Assembly (NCBI RefSeq): GCF_008329645.1
Contig: NZ_CP043474.1
Span: 3,534,001 to 3,598,000 of the forward strand
Source of the DNA: Mycolicibacterium grossiae
GTDB taxonomy: Bacteria; Actinomycetota; Actinomycetes; Mycobacteriales; Mycobacteriaceae
Direction: 5' to 3'
Length of the DNA stretch: 64,000 nucleotides
In this document: positions 59,269 through 64,000 of the stretch, in pieces
Layout of the letters: each line of letters starts with the position of its first letter
Position numbering within the stretch: position 1 is the first letter of the stretch
Position numbers and translations under genes: made by a program
The notes under the pieces: generated by a model
Told to the model about the DNA's origin: nothing
Database searches by the model: none
Seen by the model: only the letters and a program-made list of their open reading frames with translations

Positions 59269-60761
59269 CGACCCCACGACTACTCGACGGCCCCGACTTC
59301 TGGACCGCCCGCCCCATCCTCACCCACATCCGCGACGTGGCTCGCGCCCGCCGAGCAGGGCCATGGGCCGTCCTCGGCGTCACCCTCGTCCGCGCACTGG
59401 CCACGGTGCCGCCCAAGGTCCGGCTCGCCCCCATGGTCGGCGGCCAGGGATCGCTCAACGTCTTCATCGCGCTCGTCGGACCGTCCGGCGCCGGGAAGGG
59501 CACGGCCGAAGCCGCCGCCGCCCAGGCGGTCGCGTTCCTGGACCGAAACGTCAACGACGCCGTCCCCACACCCGTCCCGCTCGGATCTGGTGAAGGCGTC
59601 GCACGCACGTTCCGGCCCGCAGGCGACGGTGAGCCAGTCCCGGCGGCGATCTTCTCCGCCCCAGAAGTCGACACGCTCACCACACTCGCCGGCCGGCAGG
59701 GCGCGACGCTCGGCGCCGAGCTGCGCAAGATGTTCAGTGGGGAGTCCCTCGGCTTCGCCAACTCCGCGGTCCACACCCGCTGCATCGTGCCCGCACACGA
59801 ATACCGCGCATGCGTGATCGCTGGCGTTCAGCCGCTGCGGTCACGTCCGCTGCTCGACGCGGCCGACGGCGGCCTGCCGCAGAGGTTCGTGTGGCTTCCG
59901 GTGTCAGACGCCGACGCTCCCGACGAACGCCCGGCATGCCCCCTCGCCCGCGAGTTCCCCGTCCTCGACTGGGGGGCGTCGAGCGCACCGACCGAGATCG
60001 AACTGCCGGACGTGGTCGTCGCCGAGATCGACGAGTTCCGCCTCCTGGTGCTCCGGGGAGACGCGTCGGTCAATCCGCTCGACGGGCACGCGCTTCTCGT
60101 CCGCGCCAAGATCGCCGTCGCCTTGGCGGTCCTAGACCAACGCCGAGGTGTCACCATCGACGACTGGTCGCTCGCCGGCACCGTCATGGCGGTCAGCTCC
60201 GCCGAACGCGAGCACTGCCGGCAGACCCTCCGCGAACACAGCCGCCGCCGCAACGTCGCCCGAGCGATCGAGGACGACGAGCGGGACCAGGCGGCGACCG
60301 ACAGGAAGGTCCGGCGAGCCCGAGAGTCCATCATGCGCGGCCTGAAGAAGCACGCCGAGCAAACCCACGCCGACCTCCGTCGCAGCCTGAAGATGGACAT
60401 CCGCGATCACTTCGACAGCGCCGTAGCCGAACTGATCGACGAAGGAATGGTGTACAAGTTCCCCGCCGAGAAGGGAGGCGCGAAGTACACCAGTACACCG
60501 GTACACCCGGACCTTGAAACGGTCCCACCTGCAGAGATAGAAGGTGTACCTCCGTACACCGACCCGCCGGATAGGAACACCTCACCGGATGAGGTGTACC
60601 GGGGTGAACCAACGGGTGTACCGCCGAAAACGTACCCACCAGCGGAGAAGCCACCGTGTACCGGTGTACCGCCCAAAGCGGCGCAACCGAAGGGACACGG
60701 GACCACCCGTCGGGACGCGTCGTCAGCAAAAGAGCTCGGTCCAGCAAAGGATCCGGCATGA
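59265..60761 (+). CDS. P-loop replication-type protein (DUF3987-like, phiRv1 primase-like)
   Basis: 498 aa. P-loop VGPSGAGKGTAEAA (about residues 71-84), GSGEGVARTF, FSAPEVDTLTTLAGRQGATLGAELRKMFSGE, then DEFRLLVLRGDASVNPLDGHALLVRAKIAVALAVLD. These recall the DUF3987 NTPase domain of phage and plasmid replication proteins. Basic coiled region (TDRKVRRARESIMRGLKKH), a short winged-helix-like segment (FDSAVAELIDEGMVYKFPAEKG) and a Pro-rich, disordered tail of about 100 residues. The tail DNA holds the GGTGTAC cluster. The polymerase residues of a primase are not visible, so it is more likely a helicase/loader. Confidence 0.78.
   Translation: MTTPRLLDGPDFWTARPILTHIRDVARARRAGPWAVLGVTLVRALATVPPKVRLAPMVGGQGSLNVFIALVGPSGAGKGTAEAAAAQAVAFLDRNVNDAVPTPVPLGSGEGVARTFRPAGDGEPVPAAIFSAPEVDTLTTLAGRQGATLGAELRKMFSGESLGFANSAVHTRCIVPAHEYRACVIAGVQPLRSRPLLDAADGGLPQRFVWLPVSDADAPDERPACPLAREFPVLDWGASSAPTEIELPDVVVAEIDEFRLLVLRGDASVNPLDGHALLVRAKIAVALAVLDQRRGVTIDDWSLAGTVMAVSSAEREHCRQTLREHSRRRNVARAIEDDERDQAATDRKVRRARESIMRGLKKHAEQTHADLRRSLKMDIRDHFDSAVAELIDEGMVYKFPAEKGGAKYTSTPVHPDLETVPPAEIEGVPPYTDPPDRNTSPDEVYRGEPTGVPPKTYPPAEKPPCTGVPPKAAQPKGHGTTRRDASSAKELGPAKDPA
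60449..60669. repeat. Cluster of nine GGTGTAC motifs on both strands
   Basis: GGTGTAC at 60449, 60543, 60593, 60615, 60663 and GTACACC at 60485, 60493, 60501, 60554; a near copy CGTGTAC at 60655. The copies fall in all three codon phases of the P-loop gene, so protein repetition does not explain them. Three GTACACC copies are spaced exactly 8 bp apart. Candidate operator array or replication iterons. Confidence 0.7.
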
Positions 60762-61027
60762 CCGACTTCGCCACACTGCTCTCGTCTCTCGCGGGCGCGC
60801 CGTCACTGCCGGGCGCCCGCTGCCGCGGCAGGGGACACCTGTTCGACGAGCAGGCCGCCGGCGAGCACCACACGACCGCCGCAGCGCGGCACCGGCAAGC
60901 CCGCGGACTCTGCGACCGATGCCCGGCGCTCCACGCGTGCGCAGCTTGGGTCGACTCACTGCCCGCACGCCAGCGGCCCGCTGGTGTCGTCGCCGGCCGC
61001 GGAGGAGTGCCCGATGCATCGCTGTGA
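60758..61027 (+). CDS. WhiB-like phage protein
   Basis: 89 aa. Four Cys in WhiB order: Cys22, Cys52, Cys55, Cys61 (C-x29-C-x2-C-x5-C, segment RGLCDRCPALHACAAWVDSL), followed by a GVVAGRGG-like turn near the C-terminus. WhiB proteins bind a [4Fe-4S] cluster and contact sigma-A. Phage TM4 encodes a WhiB-like protein that interferes with host WhiB2. ATG overlaps the P-loop gene stop (ATGA). Confidence 0.8.
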   Translation: MTDFATLLSSLAGAPSLPGARCRGRGHLFDEQAAGEHHTTAAARHRQARGLCDRCPALHACAAWVDSLPARQRPAGVVAGRGGVPDASL

Positions 61028-61331
61028 TCCCGTGCTGACGGCGACGGGCAGCTCGGGGCCGCTGACTCATGCGCGAGCGATGCGGCTCCTGCTGACCTAC
61101 TTCCACGAGCAGGCACTCGACGGCGACGCCCGACCAGTGCTCGAGGACATCGGTAACTGCGACCTCTGCATGTTCGCGGTGACGACGCAGCTCCTGCATT
61201 TCTCGGCATCCCTGATCTGGGACACCCCGGATCGACAACGCCGTCAGCTCGTAGCCCTGCTCGAGCAACAGCTCGTCGCTGCGCTCGACCAGCTGGCTGC
61301 GGAGGGGGGCGGCGATGCAGCTGTCGGGTGA
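61014..61331 (+). CDS. Hypothetical element protein
   Basis: 105 aa, overlapping the end of the WhiB-like gene by 14 bp. GGAGG lies 8 nt before the ATG. Helical: LTHARAMRLLLTYFHEQALDG, GNCDLCMFAVTTQLLHFSASLIW, RRQLVALLEQQLVAALDQLAAE. A Cys pair CDLC is present. No family recognised. Confidence 0.65.
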   Translation: MHRCDPVLTATGSSGPLTHARAMRLLLTYFHEQALDGDARPVLEDIGNCDLCMFAVTTQLLHFSASLIWDTPDRQRRQLVALLEQQLVAALDQLAAEGGGDAAVG

Positions 61332-61710
61332 CGATCTCGAGGACGCGCTGATGGCGGTCAACGTGCTGATCAGCACGCTGCGACGGAACCGGATCGTGGT
61401 CCCGCCGTGGGTTTCGGAGGTCGGCGATAGGTTGGACATGCAGTCAGTCATGTCCTCCGGAGGACATGAAAGCTCAAGTGGGGGAGCACAATCGGAGGCG
61501 GATCGGTTCCTCCCGTCCGGCGAGGCGGCTGAGATCCTGGGCCTGTCAACCAGGCATCTCAGCCGCCGAGCTTCCGACTACGGAGGCCAAAAGCACGGTC
61601 GCTATTGGTATTTCAGCCGAGACGTAGTGCTTGAGCGCGCGAAGGAGAGGCGACGACATGGCTCAGCTGTCCGACAAGTTCGAGGAGTACCTCGCCGGCC
61701 TGTCCGATGA
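61315..61710 (+). CDS. HTH protein (MerR/excisionase-like fold)
   Basis: 131 aa. N-terminal helical part (DLEDALMAVNVLISTLRRNRIVVPPWV), a flexible Ser/Gly linker, then a putative HTH: RFLPSGEAAEILGLSTRHLSRRASDYGGQKHGRYWYFSRDVVLER. Likely a DNA-binding regulator of the element. It overlaps the preceding gene and the next one. Confidence 0.7.
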   Translation: MQLSGDDLEDALMAVNVLISTLRRNRIVVPPWVSEVGDRLDMQSVMSSGGHESSSGGAQSEADRFLPSGEAAEILGLSTRHLSRRASDYGGQKHGRYWYFSRDVVLERAKERRRHGSAVRQVRGVPRRPVR

Positions 61711-61861
61711 CGAATGGTCGGCCCTCGAAGGACGCGTCCGCAAGCCCGCGGCAGGAGCACCCGGCCACGGCGTCGACGGCACCGACGGGCAGCGACCGGT
61801 CTCACACTCGAACGCGGGCTACCAGGAAGCGGTTCGCCGCGGTTACGTGAAGGGCAAGTAG
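61658..61861 (+). CDS. Hypothetical small element protein
   Basis: 67 aa, overlapping the HTH gene by 53 bp in another frame; AAGGAGAGG lies upstream of the ATG. FEEYLAGLSDDEWSALEGRVR then Gly/Asp-rich and a basic end. No family recognised. The overlap makes it less certain, but the Shine-Dalgarno and placement are good. Confidence 0.55.
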   Translation: MAQLSDKFEEYLAGLSDDEWSALEGRVRKPAAGAPGHGVDGTDGQRPVSHSNAGYQEAVRRGYVKGK

Positions 61862-61865
61862 TGAC

Positions 61866-63035
61866 ATGGTGTTCTCTTTCCGAGACCGATTCCTGACTCA
61901 GACGATGACCGACGCGGCGTTGGCCGATCTAATGGCCGAGGCGTGGCCCGACGTACCCGAGAAGATCAAGATCGCGGAGGCCGCCGAAGAGGCCGCGACG
62001 CAACGCCGGCAGACCGCCGACACGCTGTCGGCGGCCATGCCCGACACCGCGGACGGCGTCGCCGACTGGCTCGCCGGTGCGGCGAAGCGCCGCACGGCCG
62101 ACGTGAAGCGCGAAGCCGAGATCGCGGCACTGACCGACCTGCAAACCCGGCTCGAGGATGACATCCGCGACCGGCTGACCGGAGACGGCGTCGATGACCT
62201 CCTCCAGCTGCTGAGCAGCCGCTTCGAGCAGGTCTGGGGCCAGGCCGTGGCGGTCGTTCAGGCGATGGACGAGACCGCCGGTTTCGAGGTCAACAGCATC
62301 GAGGCCGCCGTCCGCGGCGGCTGCTCCGATGACTGGAAGGCATTGTGGGAACTGGCCCCGGAGATCGACGAGGTCCGCCGGCTGCAGACCGCGGTGTACC
62401 GGCTGACGAACTTCTTCGACGACAACATGCTTCACCGTGCGGCGCTCGGCGACGGCCGCAGGCGGCCTGACGAACGGATCTACTTCTTCCGGGCGCTCGA
62501 TGCCGTCACCCCCGGCTGGGGCGAAGACGAGAAGGTGCCGTGGCCCGACGATGCCGCCGCCCGGATCGTCTGGTGCATCCGCAGCGGTGCCGGCGCCTGG
62601 GTACCGACCGCCGAGCAGCTGCGCGAACGCCTGGCCACGCCCGACCCAGAGACCGTGCCTGACCTCTTCCGCTACAACGCCATCCGAGGCGAAGCGCCGT
62701 CGTTCATGAACGCCGACCCCCTCAACGGCCGGTTCGATCCCACTCCGTCGTCCGACGAACCGGAGGACATGCTGCGCCACGTCCGAGAGAGCCCGAACGC
62801 CACGGTGCAGCCGGCCAAACAACGCTATAGGGCCGGCGTGGGCCTGCATAACCGCCAGCGCGACGGATTCGCGTCGGGCCTCGCTGTGGACTACAGCGCA
62901 CCACGAACGAGTGTGGCAGAAACCGATAGCGTGCTGTCGTCGCGTTATGACTCACTAACCCGCGAGCGCCGCCGGCCCAGCGCGTTTTCGGCGAAGGTGC
63001 AGTCCGCACCGGCGGCGGCGGCCGAGGACGACTGA
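61866..63035 (+). CDS. Unknown protein upstream of the tape-measure-like gene
   Basis: 389 aa, no family recognised. N-terminal coiled-coil stretch (KIKIAEAAEEAATQRRQTADTLSAAM; VKREAEIAALTDLQTRLEDDIRDRL), helical middle, a Trp-rich part (FFRALDAVTPGWGEDEKVPWPDDAAARIVWCI) and a basic disordered C-terminus. The stop overlaps the next ATG (TGATG). Its place suggests a structural, scaffold or tail chaperone-like role, but it is far longer than tail chaperones and has no visible slippery site. Confidence 0.65.
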   Translation: MVFSFRDRFLTQTMTDAALADLMAEAWPDVPEKIKIAEAAEEAATQRRQTADTLSAAMPDTADGVADWLAGAAKRRTADVKREAEIAALTDLQTRLEDDIRDRLTGDGVDDLLQLLSSRFEQVWGQAVAVVQAMDETAGFEVNSIEAAVRGGCSDDWKALWELAPEIDEVRRLQTAVYRLTNFFDDNMLHRAALGDGRRRPDERIYFFRALDAVTPGWGEDEKVPWPDDAAARIVWCIRSGAGAWVPTAEQLRERLATPDPETVPDLFRYNAIRGEAPSFMNADPLNGRFDPTPSSDEPEDMLRHVRESPNATVQPAKQRYRAGVGLHNRQRDGFASGLAVDYSAPRTSVAETDSVLSSRYDSLTRERRRPSAFSAKVQSAPAAAAEDD

Positions 63036-64000
63036 TGCCCGACTTCTCGGCCGGCACGGCCTCAGTCAGGATCACACCTGACGCGACGAGCTTCCTCCGC
63101 GACCTCGAGCGCAAGCTCCGGGCGATCAGCGACCCCGGCTTTGACGTCCACGTCTCGCCGGACCTGACGCGGTTCCGGCAGGAACTCGAGCAGAAGCTGC
63201 GCGACACCCCGGCGCCGCGGGTCGGCATCGGCGTCACCGCCGACACCACCGACGCCGCCCGCCAGCTGTCGGTGTTCCGGGAGGAACAGGCCCGCCTGCC
63301 GATTCGGCTGAGTGTCGACGTGGACACCGGCGCCGCGACGGCGTCGGTGCAGGCGTGGCGTGCTGCTCAGGAGCTGCAGCGCGTCACCGTCGAAGTCCAT
63401 GCCGACACCTCCCACGCGAGCAGTGCGATCAGCGGACTCGGCGGTGGCGGGGGCGGGGGACGCCGTGGCGGCCGAGGCGGTTTCGGCGGGTTGACCGGCC
63501 CGGTGGGCATCAACCTCGGCGCGGCGGCACTCGGCAGCCTGCCCGCGGCGGCGACCGCACTGACCACCGTCGCCGGGTCGTTGCAACAGGTGGCGCAGGC
63601 CGGCCTCTTGGTGCCGGGCGCCATCGCCGGCGCCGCAACGTCGATCGCCACGATGAAGCTGGCCACATCTGGCCTGCCCGAGGTATTCGATGCGATGGCT
63701 GCCGCGCAGGACGGCACCGCGGAGTCCGCGGCGAAGCTCGACGCCGCACTCAAGAATGTGTCGCCGCAGGCCGCGACGTTCACTCGCGCTATCAGCGACG
63801 TGACGCCGGCATTCAAGGAATTGCAGCAGAGCGTCCAGGGCACCGTCTTCGAGGGGCTCGACGCGAGCGTCCGCGACCTCGCCGCGACGCAGCTGCCGCT
63901 GCTGCGGAAGGGCCTCGGGCCAGTCGCCGCCGGACTGAACGAGAACTTCAAGCAGGTCGCGACGACACTGAACTCGCTGCCCGTGCAGGGCATCATCGAG
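63035..64000 (+). CDS. Tape-measure-like protein (5' part; continues beyond window)
   Basis: 322 codons are visible and open to the edge. Begins MPDFSAGTASVRITPDATSFLRDLERKLRAI, then repeated short heptad-like units around D-T-x-A/G (GIGVTADTTDAARQL; LSVDVDTGAATASVQAW; VEVHADTSHASSAISGLGGGG). A Gly-rich linker follows, then hydrophobic helices (GAAALGSLPAAATALTTVAGSL; LLVPGAIAGAATSIATMKLATSGL) and helix-rich sequence. This is the N-terminal layout of mycobacteriophage tail tape-measure proteins. One base overlap with the previous gene. Confidence 0.65.
   Translation, partial: MPDFSAGTASVRITPDATSFLRDLERKLRAISDPGFDVHVSPDLTRFRQELEQKLRDTPAPRVGIGVTADTTDAARQLSVFREEQARLPIRLSVDVDTGAATASVQAWRAAQELQRVTVEVHADTSHASSAISGLGGGGGGGRRGGRGGFGGLTGPVGINLGAAALGSLPAAATALTTVAGSLQQVAQAGLLVPGAIAGAATSIATMKLATSGLPEVFDAMAAAQDGTAESAAKLDAALKNVSPQAATFTRAISDVTPAFKELQQSVQGTVFEGLDASVRDLAATQLPLLRKGLGPVAAGLNENFKQVATTLNSLPVQGIIE

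Larger units (their letters stand above)
56583..64000. mobile_element. Prophage-like integrated element (left part)
   Basis: Starts at a 3'-tRNA fragment and continues past the right edge. Genes all read rightwards with short overlaps: integrase, unknown, excisionase-like, phage zinc finger, DUF2742, P-loop, WhiB-like, unknowns, tape-measure-like. The int/xis/DUF2742/P-loop order recalls phiRv1 and phiRv2. No terminase, portal, protease or capsid is seen before the tape-measure-like gene. The right end, which should hold the full tRNA gene, lies outside. Confidence 0.85.

Noticed and set aside
60331..61209. Leftward frame over the GGTGTAC cluster
   Set aside because: Antisense of the element genes; low-complexity Arg/Ser/Pro sequence with no domain.

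Overview
The window is high-GC actinobacterial chromosome. Gene content and gene order match the mycobacterial lexA-ideR-sigB-sigA-dxs-clpC2 region, corresponding to roughly Rv2724c down to Rv2667 of Mycobacterium tuberculosis and read here in the opposite orientation. Genes absent from the tubercle bacillus at this place (NhaA antiporter, extra MFS pump, LGFP-repeat envelope protein, trypsin-like protease, extra hydrolases) and a prophage-like element suggest an environmental, probably rapid-growing Mycolicibacterium-type species. No species call is possible from sequence reading alone.

Layout. 1-10.3 kb: a molybdopterin oxidoreductase cut by the window edge, fadE20, an LGFP-repeat membrane protein, the divergent SOS pair lexA / LysM-like division-inhibitor candidate, nrdR, a PhzF-family protein, an alpha/beta hydrolase and a PAC2-family protein. 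10.4-21 kb: a secreted protease, sthA, a DUF4192 protein, ideR, sigB, small conserved proteins and sigA. 21.3-36.9 kb: a LuxR-type ATPase regulator interrupted by a stop codon, ppgK, suhB, cei, dut and its downstream gene, an OB-fold/DUF3159/MFS cluster, the RCK pair ceoC/ceoB opposite a KimA-like transporter, and a TrmA-type RNA methyltransferase. 36.9-56.5 kb: nhaA, dxs, an HxlR remnant, a haloalkane-dehalogenase-like hydrolase, an RNase D-like protein, the heme genes hemE-hemY(cgoX)-hemQ(chdC), msrB, aftC, a TAP-like lipoprotein, a RibD-like reductase, zapE, an MPT63-like protein, clpC2, and GAF-ANTAR and STAS regulators.

From about 56.58 kb to the right edge lies an integrated element. 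It holds a 3'-tRNA fragment (attachment core), a tyrosine integrase, an excisionase-like protein, a phage zinc finger, a DUF2742 protein, a P-loop replication-type protein, a WhiB-like protein, an HTH protein, unknown ORFs and the start of a tape-measure-like gene. The int/xis/DUF2742/primase order recalls the phiRv1/phiRv2 elements. No head genes precede the tape-measure-like gene, and the replication-type gene carries a dense cluster of a GGTGTAC motif on both strands and in all three codon phases.

Two regulatory themes stand out. Many host genes have a TANNNT hexamer ending 6-8 nt before an ATG or GTG start, as expected for leaderless transcripts; these hexamers also settle several start choices. 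Several divergent regions carry recognisable operators: SOS boxes at lexA, a paired inverted repeat that overlays the whole clpC2 promoter, a TetR-like palindrome before fadE20, and an ECF-type GGGAAC/CGTT promoter before sigB. No CRISPR array, rRNA, complete tRNA or insertion sequence was seen.
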